From NCBI GenBank assembly GCA_003224855.1, contig QHZY01000003.1:1-62309 (forward strand): a stretch of 62,309 bases of DNA. Direction: 5' to 3'. The DNA comes from Acidobacteriota bacterium (lineage in GTDB: Bacteria; Acidobacteriota; Terriglobia; Terriglobales; Acidobacteriaceae). The notes under the pieces were generated by a model that worked only from the letters and a program-made list of their open reading frames with translations, had not been told where the DNA came from and did not search any database. Shown here in pieces: positions 18,769 to 27,520 of this stretch. Made by a program: the position numbers and the translations under genes. Position 1 is the stretch's first letter, and each line of letters begins with the position of its first letter.

Positions 18769-20307
18769 ATGACTCCGGAGAGCCTGGTTCGTACCCTCGA
18801 AGAGTTCCTTGCCTCGGCACGCGATGCCCAGGTAATAGAAGATGGCGCCGTGGTTTTTGACTTTGCCGACGCGAAATATTCCGTCTCCGGCGAGCACAAC
18901 AAATGCCTGCTGCATTTCTGGTCAGCCGAGCGCAACGTCGTACGGCGGGTGCTGGACGCGCAAATCAAAAATGACGTTCTAAGATTCCTCGTCCAGAGAC
19001 TCGGTCAGAACAAGCCCACCAAAATCGAGATCTGCCGCCAGCGCGATGGTCGTACCGCCAGCGCAAAACACCAGCATCGCCTCACCTACGCGCGTACCCT
19101 CAAGATAATTATTGGCCGCCATTTTTCCGAGTACACCATTACAGATCTCCGCACCAGCATGGACCTTGAGCGCTCCTTCGGGCCCATCTACACCCGAGGC
19201 CTGATCAAGCGCGGACAATCTGCCTTCGCCTTGATCGGCATCAACCACGAGGAATCCCAGGCTTCCGTCGATGCCATTCTCAGTTTTGCCATTCTATGGC
19301 TCGACCTGTGCCGCCATGTTCAGGCCGCGCGATGCGTGGTGGAAGGCGTGAAGATCTTCGTTCCGCCTGGGGGTTCAAGCCTGGTTCGCGAGCGCATGGC
19401 CTGCCTCTCGCAAGCAGCGGCCAAGTGGGAACTGTACGAATTGAATCAGCGCGAGCACTCAGCTGTCCGCGTTGATCTTGCAGATCGCGGAAACCTTGCA
19501 ACTCGGCTGGTGCAATTCACTCAACCCCAGGCAGCCTATGAGCGGTTTTCCTCGGCAGTCGCCTGCATTCGCGAACTGATGCCGGAATGTGAGGTTGTCG
19601 CGCTTTCGCCCGCCGAACTGGGCTTCCGACGCTTTGGCCTCGAATTCGCCCGCGCTCGCCTGGAGTACGAATACGGGTCGCTACGCGCTACTGCTCAGAT
19701 AGTTTTTGGCCTGGGAGCCGCGGAACAGAAACTCACAGAAAAGAACCGCTCCGAATTCGCGCGCCTGGTCCAGAGCATCGGAGAAGTTCGCCACCCTGAG
19801 GGCCCTCGCGATCACATTCTCTGGCGCATGCATCCCGAACGCTGGCTCGAATCTCTGGTCGTCAGGAACCTCCACCCCCTCGATCAGCAACTTGCCGCCG
19901 GCTCTCCTGTCTATTCGCAGGTCCCGGCTTTTTCCGCGTCTGATCGCGCCATGATTGATGTTCTCACCTGCACCCGGCAGGGCCGGCTGCTGGTGGCCGA
20001 ACTCAAGGCCGATGAAGACATTCACCTGCCTCTACAAGGACTTGACTACTGGGCGCGCGTCTGCTGGCACCATCAGCGTGGGGAATTTCAGAAGTTCGGA
20101 TACTTCCCAGGAATTGAGCTGTCGCCTGAGCCCCCGCTGCTGTTGCTGGTGGCTCCGGCTCTGCACGTTCATCCCGCGACCGACACCATTCTGCGCTATG
20201 TCTCTCCTGCAATTCCGTGGACTCTTGTCGGCATCGACGAGCACTGGCGGGAAGCTATCAAGCCGGTGTTCCGTAAAAGGTCAACTCCGGCAGCTCGGGT
20301 CGCGTGA
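18769..20307 (+). CDS. Uncharacterised protein with C-terminal PD-(D/E)XK nuclease-like motif
   Basis: A 512-residue soluble protein I do not recognise by name. The C-terminal part holds a classic nuclease-type signature: MIDVL (Asp397), then 13 residues on AELK (Glu411, Lys413), followed by LQGLDYWARVCWHH, as in restriction-endonuclease-fold proteins. The first 370 residues are alpha/beta with many Arg and Glu and no known motif. There is no helicase, methyltransferase or toxin partner beside it; the opposite-strand neighbours are DinB, a UvrC-like protein and TldD. Start ATG 18769. It ends one base from the convergent dinB-like gene. It could be a DNA repair or defence nuclease, but only the motif supports that. 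Confidence 0.72.
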   Translation: MTPESLVRTLEEFLASARDAQVIEDGAVVFDFADAKYSVSGEHNKCLLHFWSAERNVVRRVLDAQIKNDVLRFLVQRLGQNKPTKIEICRQRDGRTASAKHQHRLTYARTLKIIIGRHFSEYTITDLRTSMDLERSFGPIYTRGLIKRGQSAFALIGINHEESQASVDAILSFAILWLDLCRHVQAARCVVEGVKIFVPPGGSSLVRERMACLSQAAAKWELYELNQREHSAVRVDLADRGNLATRLVQFTQPQAAYERFSSAVACIRELMPECEVVALSPAELGFRRFGLEFARARLEYEYGSLRATAQIVFGLGAAEQKLTEKNRSEFARLVQSIGEVRHPEGPRDHILWRMHPERWLESLVVRNLHPLDQQLAAGSPVYSQVPAFSASDRAMIDVLTCTRQGRLLVAELKADEDIHLPLQGLDYWARVCWHHQRGEFQKFGYFPGIELSPEPPLLLLVAPALHVHPATDTILRYVSPAIPWTLVGIDEHWREAIKPVFRKRSTPAARVA

Positions 20308-20308
20308 A

Positions 20309-20791
20309 TCACTCTTTCCAGGCACCCAGCAATCTTCTGAGATCCACGATCTGCGCCACGTGGTACGCATTGTGATCGGCAATCAGCAGCGCTTCCCGGA
20401 GAATTGTCTGCCCATCTCCCCATGGAAGGTTTGCGAACAAGTCTGTTTTCGGGTCCGCAACCAGCTCTTCCATCGCTTTCAAGTCCTGGCGAATCTGCCG
20501 CACAGATTTGTCCCACGCCGCGGCTGAGGGTTGCTCCGGGCTCTCGGGCCAGTATCCTTCAGGCCAAGCGGGCGACTTGTGCTTGGCATCGCGGCTGAAC
20601 TCCAGAATGTCCCACTGCGCGATGCGCACATGTTCCAGCAACATCCACGCCGAGTGCGGCAGCCCTTTTACCTTCTGGGCGCGCAGCTTTTCCGGAAAGT
20701 CTTTGATGGCCTGCTCCAGTGTGGCGTGCGCGCCGCCGCCTTTCAATACGTGAAGAACGTGATCGCGTAATTCCTGCTGCTTGTCCGGCAT
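20309..20791 (-). CDS. DinB-family (DinB_2) putative metal-dependent enzyme
   Basis: A 160-residue helical protein of the DinB/YfiT four-helix bundle class. Likely metal-binding His residues are seen in [11 protein letters not shown] and in [15 protein letters not shown] near the C-terminus. Members act as thiol transferases or are simply stress-induced; no role can be fixed here. Its start overlaps the stop of the UvrC-like gene (TAATG), showing a shared transcript. Confidence 0.8.
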   Translation of the reverse strand: MPDKQQELRDHVLHVLKGGGAHATLEQAIKDFPEKLRAQKVKGLPHSAWMLLEHVRIAQWDILEFSRDAKHKSPAWPEGYWPESPEQPSAAAWDKSVRQIRQDLKAMEELVADPKTDLFANLPWGDGQTILREALLIADHNAYHVAQIVDLRRLLGAWKE

Positions 20792-21960
20792 TATTCACCC
20801 CTGGTTTGCTCTGATGTGGCTGGCACCACACCGTCTTCTTTTTCTCCTCGGTACACCCGAGAGATTCCCCTCACCAGCCTGCGCATTGGAAGCGCCCCGC
20901 CCTGGTCAGTAAGAAAAAGTTCTCCCGCTCGCTTTCCACGGAAATACCAGCGCTTCAGGATCGCCAGATGCTCCATTCGCTCAGTCGCGGATGCCGCCTC
21001 GGCTGCCTGCGCGCCGGCAATCGCTTCCTGCACCCGGGCTTCCATGGACTGCGACTTGGCATGTTCAGGACCGCGAATCGCGAATATCAACGGATCACAA
21101 ATCGTCCCTCTTTGCAGCACAAACAGATTGACGCATTCAGCTTCTGTACTTCTCTGCACGATTACTCCCGAAAGTTCGTCAATCCGCCGAACGATTCCCG
21201 GCAATTGCCGAATGACGGGCTCCAACTTTTCCAGGCGTGAATGTATCGCCGAGGCTTCTTCGAACGCCAGTCGCGACGAAGCCACTTCGCGCTGGAGCGT
21301 AATTTCACGCACCAGAGACTCTCCGCCCGTGTCCCAGAAGGCTTTCACTCTCGCCACTTCTGCCGCGTATTCCTCATCCGAGCACCCCTTGAAGCACGGC
21401 GCCAGGCACATCTTCATCTCCGAATAAATACAGCCCGGAAACGCCGGGTCTGGCCGCAAATCCTCAACGCACCGCCGCATCTTGAAAAAGTCCAGTGCAT
21501 CGTTAGCAAACGTTTCCGCAGCAGCCCGCGATGAAAATGGCCCGTAATAAACGTTCCCACTCTTCTGGCTGCCTAACCGGTTAGTGATCGAAGCGCGCGG
21601 ATACTGGTTTTTGAGGTGCAACTTCACCAGCGGCGCGAAGCGCAATCGCAATCTTCGTGTGTATGCCTGTGGAAACTCTTTGCGCGTCAGCCTGTAAAGC
21701 AGAAAATTAGATTCGAAATCGGAACCTGTTTCGCTGAATTCCAGCTTTCTGGCCAGCTCACGCAGATTTAGCTTGCGTGATGGTTCGCCCGAATGCTCCA
21801 GCAATCGCTGCAGCCGCCGGCGAAGATTCGCCGTCTTGCTGATGTATGGTTCTCCGCCGGGATCGTGGCTGCGCAGCAGGAAAACTGCTGCAGATGACGG
21901 CAGCGCGCTGAAGAACTCATCTTGGCGCGCGGGATCGAACTCCAGGTGCTGGCTCAGCAC
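20791..21960 (-). CDS. UvrC-like protein lacking the C-terminal nuclease half
   Basis: A 389-residue protein matching the N-terminal part of UvrC. Residues about 20-55 resemble a GIY-YIG domain but the signature is degraded (AVFLLRSHD and [14 protein letters not shown] in place of GVYLM and YVGKAKNLRKRL). The UvrC Cys block follows ([19 protein letters not shown]), then a UVR motif ([20 protein letters not shown]). The RNase H-like endonuclease domain and HhH tail of true UvrC (about 600 residues) are missing. So it is not the main UvrC; it may have one weak or no nuclease activity. Start is GTG 21960. Lies between DinB and a DnaC-like ATPase. Confidence 0.82.
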   Translation of the reverse strand: MLSQHLEFDPARQDEFFSALPSSAAVFLLRSHDPGGEPYISKTANLRRRLQRLLEHSGEPSRKLNLRELARKLEFSETGSDFESNFLLYRLTRKEFPQAYTRRLRLRFAPLVKLHLKNQYPRASITNRLGSQKSGNVYYGPFSSRAAAETFANDALDFFKMRRCVEDLRPDPAFPGCIYSEMKMCLAPCFKGCSDEEYAAEVARVKAFWDTGGESLVREITLQREVASSRLAFEEASAIHSRLEKLEPVIRQLPGIVRRIDELSGVIVQRSTEAECVNLFVLQRGTICDPLIFAIRGPEHAKSQSMEARVQEAIAGAQAAEAASATERMEHLAILKRWYFRGKRAGELFLTDQGGALPMRRLVRGISRVYRGEKEDGVVPATSEQTRGE

Positions 21961-21990
21961 GCCTTCATTCTAAATTTGTGGCGCGTAAAT

Positions 21991-22743
21991 TTATCGGAAA
22001 CTTGCGCTGCGGATGGTCTGCCGGAAGTCTTCGCCTTCCATTTTGATGATGCGGCACATTTCATGCAGTCGCGATCGCATCCGCTCGCCGATGCGATCTC
22101 CCAGCGTCTCATTTCGGCTCGCGCCCCGTGGCCCGGCAACTGCCGCTGCCGGCTGATCATCGAAATTGGTCGTAATAATTGTCGTACGGTTCTCGTTATA
22201 CCGCGTGTTCAGGATCAGGCTTACCGTATCCCATACCCATTCTGTCGGTTTCACCGCGCCCAGTTCGTCGAGCACCAGCACTTCCGTCTCAAATACCGGG
22301 CGCAATACCTCCAACTCCGTAGCCTGCACCGAGCTGTTATACGAATTCTGGATCTGCTTCAGCAATTCCCGGTAATCGTAGAACAGGCACCCAATCCCCT
22401 TGCTCAGGATCAGTTCTTTGATAATACCGACCGCCAGATGCGTTTTTCCCGTTCCGATCGTTCCGATCAGCAGCAATCCTGCATTCTCGCGTGCTGGCGA
22501 ATACTCCTCCACAAACCTGCACGCCGCCAGCCGTGGTCGAGCCAGCGATTGGTGCGGCCCATCAAATTCGAAATTCGAAAGTTCACAATGCTCATAACGC
22601 TTGGGAATTCGCGCTGCTTCCAGTAATCCCTGGCTCCGCGCCTGTAGACGGCAATCACACCGGCTCACTCGTCGATTGCCTGCCGACGAAGGCTTCCATC
22701 CTGTACCATCACAGATCGGACAAACTTCCGCTGCCACTTTCAT
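21991..22743 (-). CDS. DnaC/IstB-like AAA+ ATPase with N-terminal zinc ribbon
   Basis: About 250 residues. The N-terminus has CPICDGTGW and a downstream RCDC, a likely four-Cys zinc site. The ATPase core shows Walker A GTIGTGKTHLA, Walker B VLVLDELGA, sensor I TTNF and an arginine-finger-like region (GERMRSRLHEMC). This architecture is that of DnaC/DnaI helicase loaders and of IstB; no transposase is near, so a replication or repair helicase loader is more likely. Start ATG 22743 begins just before the zinc site; an earlier start at 22836 adds 31 residues without clear homology. Confidence 0.85.
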   Translation of the reverse strand: MKVAAEVCPICDGTGWKPSSAGNRRVSRCDCRLQARSQGLLEAARIPKRYEHCELSNFEFDGPHQSLARPRLAACRFVEEYSPARENAGLLLIGTIGTGKTHLAVGIIKELILSKGIGCLFYDYRELLKQIQNSYNSSVQATELEVLRPVFETEVLVLDELGAVKPTEWVWDTVSLILNTRYNENRTTIITTNFDDQPAAAVAGPRGASRNETLGDRIGERMRSRLHEMCRIIKMEGEDFRQTIRSASFR

Positions 22744-23356
22744 AGGTTCGGCCAAAGTCCTTCTATCGAATTTGCACCCTGATGATGGTTGACGCAAGTG
22801 GCAACCACGGCCCGACTGTGCAGATGCTGTGAACATACCGTGACCTCTGTGGACGACCGAGGAAATCTTGTTTGTATGTGCGTCCCTGGTCTGCCGAGCA
22901 CAGCCAACCTCTCTCCTGAGGAATCCAGGGAGGGATCTTCACACGGGTTTTTCGCCCGGCTTTGGCCACCAGTACTCGACCCACACTCCGGAAGGAGTCT
23001 TCGTAGCTCATTCTCTTTCCGACGGCGGTACGCCAGCTATGCTGGGTGCAAATTTGAACAGTTGCAGTACCTGCCGACTTGGTCCAATGCTAACCCTGCC
23101 TAGGTTCGCGTTCAATCCCGCGAATTTTTGGACAACGGAAGAGAGTTACCGTGTTTGTCCTTCCCAATGACGGGCAAACAGGAAGCCGCCAACGTCAACC
23201 GTTTGTGACAGCATTACCAGCAAAAATTTTGGTGAACTCGCGGTTTTTTCGCCAACGTTTTTCGCCAACAATGACCAGGTGCTAGTTTCCGGATCGCGAA
23301 AAACTGGAAATAATGGCAATTCAATTTGATTTCGCTTCGTCCTGTGCGGCTGAGCC
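22744..23356. other. 613-base stretch with no recognisable gene
   Basis: No frame here gives a protein I can place, and codon pattern looks non-coding. It would hold the promoter of the DnaC-like gene and the 3' end of the aldo/keto reductase gene. Two local structures are visible: a hairpin GTTTGTCC/GGGCAAAC at 23153-23179, not followed by a T run, and a near-tandem repeat of TTTTTCGCCAAC at about 23253-23272. No tRNA or known riboswitch was recognised. Confidence 0.5.
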
Positions 23357-24217
23357 CTACGCTGCCGCTATCCTTCTTACCAGATCTTCCTGCTCAGTTT
23401 TGGTCTCTGCGCCAATCGTAAATGCGTCCAGCACTCCCAGCGAAAGTGCAAACTTTATGGCTTCGTCCTGGCGCTTGCTCAAATCGCCCTGTCCCAAAAT
23501 CTTCATTCCGATCACGCCTTTTCCCGCCGTTTTCATCTGGCGCAGAACGCTGACCACCGTCTCGGGATCGGCATCCATGTGCGATCCGCTCGGATTAATT
23601 CGGGCCAAATCTACTTCCACCCACGGAGACTGCGCTGCCGCCCGCAGTGCCTCAATGCTATGGCATGAGCATCCATGCGCCCGGATCGTGCCTTTCTCTT
23701 TTGCCTCGGAAAGCACGTCCATTGCCCCTCGGTACCGTTCCGTCCAGTCTGCTTCCGTAAGGCAATGCATCAGGCAGATGTCAATGTAGTCCGTCCCCAG
23801 TTCGCGCCGGAAGCGATCCAGGTCAGCTCGCACGCCTGCGGCATTGCGTGCCCATGTCTTGGTCAGCACCGTGACCTGATCGCGGCGTACATGCTTCAGC
23901 GCCTCCGCTACATGCGGATGGCTCCCATATGAATCCGCGGAATCGAAAAACCTCAAGCCGTGCTCATGCCCATTCAGCAGCAACTCGGAAAGTCCCTTTA
24001 CGCCGAGATCACTCTGATGTGAGTGGTGTCCTACTCCTACCGTTCCGGTCCCCATGGCCAGCCGGCTGGTTTTGATCCCGGTCTTTCCAATCGTCACCGT
24101 GTCTGACGCGCTGAATTTCTGTGGCAAAGGAGCGAAGATGCCGGAATGCAATTTGCTGTGAAGCCAAATGCCGCCTGAACCGTAGGCTGCGGACTTCAGG
24201 AACTCTCTCCGCTTCAT
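23357..24217 (-). CDS. Aldo/keto reductase with Tat-type signal
   Basis: A 286-residue protein that starts MKRREFLKSAAYGSGG, a twin-arginine signal, so it is probably exported folded. The aldo/keto reductase barrel follows with FFDSADSYGSHP (catalytic Asp and Tyr), VLTKTW (Lys) and DICLMHCL (His), and GMKILGQGDL near the NADPH site. It appears complete though short for the family. Start ATG 24217 with GAGG ahead. Divergent from the HxlR regulator, with whose operator it shares an intergenic region. Confidence 0.88.
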   Translation of the reverse strand: MKRREFLKSAAYGSGGIWLHSKLHSGIFAPLPQKFSASDTVTIGKTGIKTSRLAMGTGTVGVGHHSHQSDLGVKGLSELLLNGHEHGLRFFDSADSYGSHPHVAEALKHVRRDQVTVLTKTWARNAAGVRADLDRFRRELGTDYIDICLMHCLTEADWTERYRGAMDVLSEAKEKGTIRAHGCSCHSIEALRAAAQSPWVEVDLARINPSGSHMDADPETVVSVLRQMKTAGKGVIGMKILGQGDLSKRQDEAIKFALSLGVLDAFTIGAETKTEQEDLVRRIAAA

Positions 24218-24310
24218 AGCGCACCTCGCATAGGAGTTTAGACGCAGGCCGTTGCCCTTGGGTACACGCAGACCTTTCCCGAAAAAATAATTTCGGCAAC
24301 TTTCAAATTA

Positions 24311-24327
24311 ACTTGCAATATGCAAGT
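24311..24327. promoter_or_regulatory. Perfect palindrome, likely HxlR operator
   Basis: ACTTGCA-ATA-TGCAAGT is an exact inverted repeat with 7-base arms, placed 24 bases before the HxlR start and about 95 bases before the divergent aldo/keto reductase start. HxlR proteins are dimers that bind such sites and often control their own gene. A role in controlling the divergent gene is inferred from location only. Confidence 0.6.
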
Positions 24328-24350
24328 GATATTTGCTAAGGTCTCAATCA

Positions 24351-24854
24351 TTGGAAAGCAGTAGTTCAAAGCGTCGCTCCGGGTGTCCGGTGAGCATTGC
24401 GCTCGAACGCTTCGGAGACCGCTGGTCGTTGCTCATTATTCGTGATCTGATGGTGCGCGGATTTCATACCTTCAAGCAGTTCCAGGAATCGGGCGAAGGC
24501 ATTGCCAGCAATGTGCTTACCGATCGCCTGCGGCGCCTGAAAAAATGGGGCATAATTTCCGCGGAAACTGAAACCGGCGATGCAAGGCGAGTAAATTATC
24601 GTCTGACCGAAAAAGGCATTGACCTTGCGCCCGTAATGCTCGAATTGCTGATCTGGGGATCTCGCCACGAAGCAGCAGGACTTCCGTGTGCCGTGACTGA
24701 GAACATGGCTAAAAATCGTGAGCAGGTGCTGAAGGAAGTCCGCCTGCGATGGCAGAATCGAGACCGAACTCCGGTTTTGCCTGCCTACAGCCCTGGTAAT
24801 TTTTTCTCAGGAAATAAGCGAACCAAAGGCGCGCGCATTCCGTCCAATCCATAG
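24351..24854 (+). CDS. HxlR-family winged-helix regulator
   Basis: About 167 residues. The family pattern is clear: CPVSIALERFGDRWSLLIIRDL, then FHTFKQFQESGEGIASNVLTDRLRRLKKWGII (recognition helix region, quoted in part as IASNVLTDRLRRLKKWG), and YRLTEKGIDLAPVMLEL. A Cys (in SGCPVS) stands where redox-sensing HxlR proteins such as HypR/YodB carry theirs, so thiol or electrophile sensing is possible. Start TTG 24351 has AAGG 9 bases upstream; TTG 24333 is the other option. Downstream lie VOC genes. Confidence 0.88.
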   Translation: MESSSSKRRSGCPVSIALERFGDRWSLLIIRDLMVRGFHTFKQFQESGEGIASNVLTDRLRRLKKWGIISAETETGDARRVNYRLTEKGIDLAPVMLELLIWGSRHEAAGLPCAVTENMAKNREQVLKEVRLRWQNRDRTPVLPAYSPGNFFSGNKRTKGARIPSNP

Positions 24855-24893
24855 TCTCAACAAATACGACCAGACAGTCCGAAGGAGCACACC

Positions 24894-24995
24894 ATGCAGT
24901 TGAATCCTTATCTCAGTTTAAAGGGGGAGTGCGAGTCAGCGTTCAGGTTCTACGAAAAAGGTGGATGCTGAAACTGCGAAAAGCCAGCCCCTTAG
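24894..24995 (+). pseudogene. Remnant of a PhnB-like VOC protein: N- and C-termini joined out of frame
   Basis: A good ribosome site (GAAGGAGC) and ATG begin MQLNPYLSLKGECESAFRFY, the exact type of N-terminus of PhnB-like VOC proteins. Translation then stops after EKGGC at 24969-24971. Just after, one frame shift away, the bases read WML, then NCEKPAP and stop if one A is dropped, which is the usual C-terminus of the same family. About 100 internal residues are therefore gone. It follows the HxlR gene by 39 bases, so the intact gene was probably a regulated partner. Confidence 0.7.
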
Positions 24996-25184
24996 ACAAG
25001 CGTTCCATATCTGGAGTAATAAAGGCGGACCCGAATTTCCCAAAATTAACAAATAATGCAGGTCTTCGGGTTGTCGCAACCTTAAACGCAATCCTGATAG
25101 TGCCGAGACACTTTTTACTCACGAACGTAAAACACCCGGAAACAGTTTTAAAACGAACAAAACACAAGAAGGAGAAAAACGATC

Positions 25185-25643
25185 ATGGCAAATCCTACCC
25201 ACGAACAAGCAAAACTCCATTTGCAGGTTTTCGAAGAGCGGCGCGAACCTCGTCTACGGCAGGCGCGGGAGTGGTTCTTCAAGAACTATCACGTAACCAG
25301 CGTAGATGACGCGATGCGGATCGCCGCGCCTGGAACTGAAAACGGCGCCCTGGCAATGATGGTCATCAGCTATTGGGAACAGACCTGCGCTCTGCTGAAT
25401 TACGGTTTGCTGCACGAAGACCTGTTCTTCGAAACCACCGGTGAATTTTTCGGAGTTTGGGAGTTCGTGAAAGCGACCGTCCCTCAAAGCCGTCAACTGT
25501 TCAAGTCAAACACTTATCTTTCGCACCTTGAGAAGGCTGCCCAGCGCTTCGAGGCCTGGAGCGAAAAGCGTTCTCCCGGACACGTCGCTGCCATGCGCGA
25601 GTTCATGAGCAAAATGCGTACGCAATCAGCCAAAGCGGCGTAA
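25185..25643 (+). CDS. Conserved helical protein, DUF4760-like
   Basis: A 152-residue soluble protein, mostly helical, with no signal peptide. The middle ([24 protein letters not shown] then [16 protein letters not shown], quoted in part) resembles the DUF4760 group; this naming is tentative. A strong AAGGAG lies before the ATG, and a strong terminator directly follows, so it is expressed as a unit, from its own promoter or from the HxlR side. Function unknown. Confidence 0.75.
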   Translation: MANPTHEQAKLHLQVFEERREPRLRQAREWFFKNYHVTSVDDAMRIAAPGTENGALAMMVISYWEQTCALLNYGLLHEDLFFETTGEFFGVWEFVKATVPQSRQLFKSNTYLSHLEKAAQRFEAWSEKRSPGHVAAMREFMSKMRTQSAKAA

Positions 25644-25655
25644 ATTCCAGAATTT

Positions 25656-25691
25656 CCCACCCTTCGACTTTTTCGAAGGGTGGGTTTTTTT
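25656..25691 (+). terminator. Strong intrinsic terminator
   Basis: A perfect 12-base stem CCCACCCTTCGA / TCGAAGGGTGGG with a 5-base loop, followed at once by seven T bases. It ends the transcript that includes the 25185-25643 gene. Confidence 0.93.
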
Positions 25692-25705
25692 GTACAGGAG
25701 CAATC

Positions 25706-26077
25706 ATGTTAGAAGCCAGCAAAGCGTTTAGCAGTTATTCCGTGAACGACATAGAAAAAGCGAAACAGTTTTACGGCAATACTCTCGGGCTGCAGGTTTC
25801 TGGCGGCCCGGAGGGCACCATCCGGGTGAGCGAGGCCAGGGTGCTGATCTATCCGAAGCCCTCGCACCAGCCCGCCAACTTCACGGTCCTGAATTTTCCG
25901 GTCGAGAATATTGAGAACGCAGTCGATGAGCTGAGCAAGCGCGGCGTGCGTTTTGAAAAATACAACCAGCCTGAATTGAAGACGGACGACCGCGGTATTT
26001 TCCGTGGTCGCGGGCCGGTGATTGCGTGGTTTAAAGATCCGGCTGGTAATATTTTGTCGGTGTTGGAACAAAAATAA
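25706..26077 (+). CDS. VOC/glyoxalase superfamily protein
   Basis: A 123-residue protein of the vicinal oxygen chelate fold with the expected two beta-alpha-beta-beta-beta units: [20 protein letters not shown] at the start and [16 protein letters not shown] at the end. The final Glu and possibly Ser/Asn near the start are in metal-site positions, but the usual first His is replaced, so activity is unclear. Good ribosome site AGGAG before ATG. It is an intact relative of, though not the same as, the broken VOC gene 700 bases upstream. Confidence 0.85.
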   Translation: MLEASKAFSSYSVNDIEKAKQFYGNTLGLQVSGGPEGTIRVSEARVLIYPKPSHQPANFTVLNFPVENIENAVDELSKRGVRFEKYNQPELKTDDRGIFRGRGPVIAWFKDPAGNILSVLEQK

Positions 26078-26121
26078 AACAGCCACAGCTGTGGCCAAAA
26101 ACTCTGCAAGGAGCCAGATAT

Positions 26122-27294
26122 ATGTCTTCTGTCCGCGTTCTTGTTGGTACCCGGAAAGGCGCATTCATCCTCACCTCCGACGGCAAGCGGGAGAAATGGG
26201 AGGTCTCTGGTCCGCACTTTGCCGGATGGGAGATGTATCACCTGAAAGGCTCGCCGTCCGATCCGAATCGTATTTACGCTTCGCAAACCAGCGGGTGGTT
26301 TGGCCAGATTGTTCAGCGCTCGGATGATGGAGGGAAAACCTGGCATCAGCCGGGGACGCCCGCGGGGCAGCCGCCCGAGCCGGGACCGCCGAAATCGGCC
26401 AGTAATAAATTTGCTTATGACGCGGCGGCAGCGCCGCTGACCACGCACCAGTGGTATGACGGCACCCAGCATCCCTGGGAGTTCAAGCGGGTGTGGCATC
26501 TGGAGCCATCGCTTACCGATTCGGACACGGTTTACGCGGGAGTGGAAGACGCGGCGATTTTCCGCTCGACCGATGGCGGCGAGAACTGGCAGGAACTTCC
26601 CGGACTGCGCGGACATGGTACCGGGCCGAAGTGGCAGCCAGGCGCGGGCGGCATGTGCCTGCACACCATCATTCTTGATCCCAGCAATCCTAAGCGGATG
26701 TGGATTGCGATTTCCGCGGCAGGCGCATTCCGCACCGACGATGGCGGCAAGAGCTGGAAGCCGATCAACCGCGGGTTGAAGTCGCAATACATTCCCGATC
26801 CGAATGCAGAAATTGGACACTGCGTGCACCACATCGCTATGAACCCGAAGCGGCCGGGCGTGCTCTTCATGCAGAAGCACTGGGACGTCATGCGCTCCGA
26901 CGACGCGGGTGATAACTGGAAAGAAGTCAGCGGAAACCTGCCCACGGATTTCGGGTTCGTCATCGACGTGCATGCGCACGAACCGGAGACCATTTACGTT
27001 CTGCCGATCAAAAGCGACTCCGAGCATTTCGTTCACGAAGGCAAGCTGCGCGTTTTTCGCAGCAAGAGCGGAGGGAACGAGTGGGAGCCGCTGACCAAAG
27101 GCCTTCCACAAAAGGATTGCTATGTGAACGTGCTGCGCGATGCCATGGCAGTGGATTCGCTCGACAAATGCGGAATTTATTTTGGGACCACGGGCGGCCA
27201 GGTGTACGCATCGGCCGACGCGGGCGACAGCTGGAACCCGATTGTGCGCGATCTGCCGGCGGTGCTTTCGGTCGAGGTGCAGACCCTGAAATGA
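26122..27294 (+). CDS. Asp-box (BNR/sialidase-like) beta-propeller protein
   Basis: A 390-residue protein with five Asp-box repeats: [32 protein letters not shown] and SADAGDSW. These mark a VPS10/sortilin-sialidase type propeller, also seen in WD40/YVTN-like exo-alpha-sialidase annotations. No signal peptide and no sialidase catalytic set are seen, so it is likely a cytosolic binding or unknown-enzyme propeller. ATG with AAGGAG upstream; 44 bases after the VOC gene. Confidence 0.85.
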   Translation: MSSVRVLVGTRKGAFILTSDGKREKWEVSGPHFAGWEMYHLKGSPSDPNRIYASQTSGWFGQIVQRSDDGGKTWHQPGTPAGQPPEPGPPKSASNKFAYDAAAAPLTTHQWYDGTQHPWEFKRVWHLEPSLTDSDTVYAGVEDAAIFRSTDGGENWQELPGLRGHGTGPKWQPGAGGMCLHTIILDPSNPKRMWIAISAAGAFRTDDGGKSWKPINRGLKSQYIPDPNAEIGHCVHHIAMNPKRPGVLFMQKHWDVMRSDDAGDNWKEVSGNLPTDFGFVIDVHAHEPETIYVLPIKSDSEHFVHEGKLRVFRSKSGGNEWEPLTKGLPQKDCYVNVLRDAMAVDSLDKCGIYFGTTGGQVYASADAGDSWNPIVRDLPAVLSVEVQTLK

Positions 27295-27297
27295 GTC

Positions 27298-27324
27298 GGA
27301 AGGGGAACCCTTCCCCGCATCTTT
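27298..27324 (+). terminator. Probable terminator after the propeller gene
   Basis: Stem GGAAGGG / CCCTTCC with loop GAA just after the stop, then a short CTTTT. The T run is weak and offset, so this is a moderate candidate. Confidence 0.5.
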
Positions 27325-27469
27325 TGGAGTGAGGAGTTTACGGCGGCAATCGGGCAAAATCTTTGGAACAAAGAAGTTGCACCTAAAATCCAGAAAATGT
27401 GGAACTTAGGTGACATGCTTACTGCCTTTCGCAAGACACGGAACGGGGTTATGAAACCTGGTCGAGCCA

Positions 27470-27508
27470 CGCTTGACTGGACAGCCGATGGCGGCTGTCC
27501 CCACGCGG
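27470..27508. repeat. Short intergenic hairpin repeat, family 1, copy A
   Basis: CTTGACTGG begins a hairpin GGACAGCC / GGCTGTCC (8 bases, loop GATGGC) that ends in CCCACGCGG. The same frame (GACTGG, stem, CCCC(T)AA or CCCCACG) occurs at 29470 and 62024 with different stem bases. It lies between two convergent genes. Confidence 0.6.
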
Positions 27509-27520
27509 GCAGTGATGTCT

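Noticed and set aside
21991-22743. IstB of an insertion sequence
   Set aside because: No transposase or terminal inverted repeats are near and an N-terminal zinc ribbon is present, so a helicase-loader type is preferred.
25849-27357. 502-codon minus-strand open frame opposite the Asp-box propeller
   Set aside because: The plus strand has five Asp boxes and a good ribosome site; the minus frame is rich in Arg and His with no motif, so it is a shadow.
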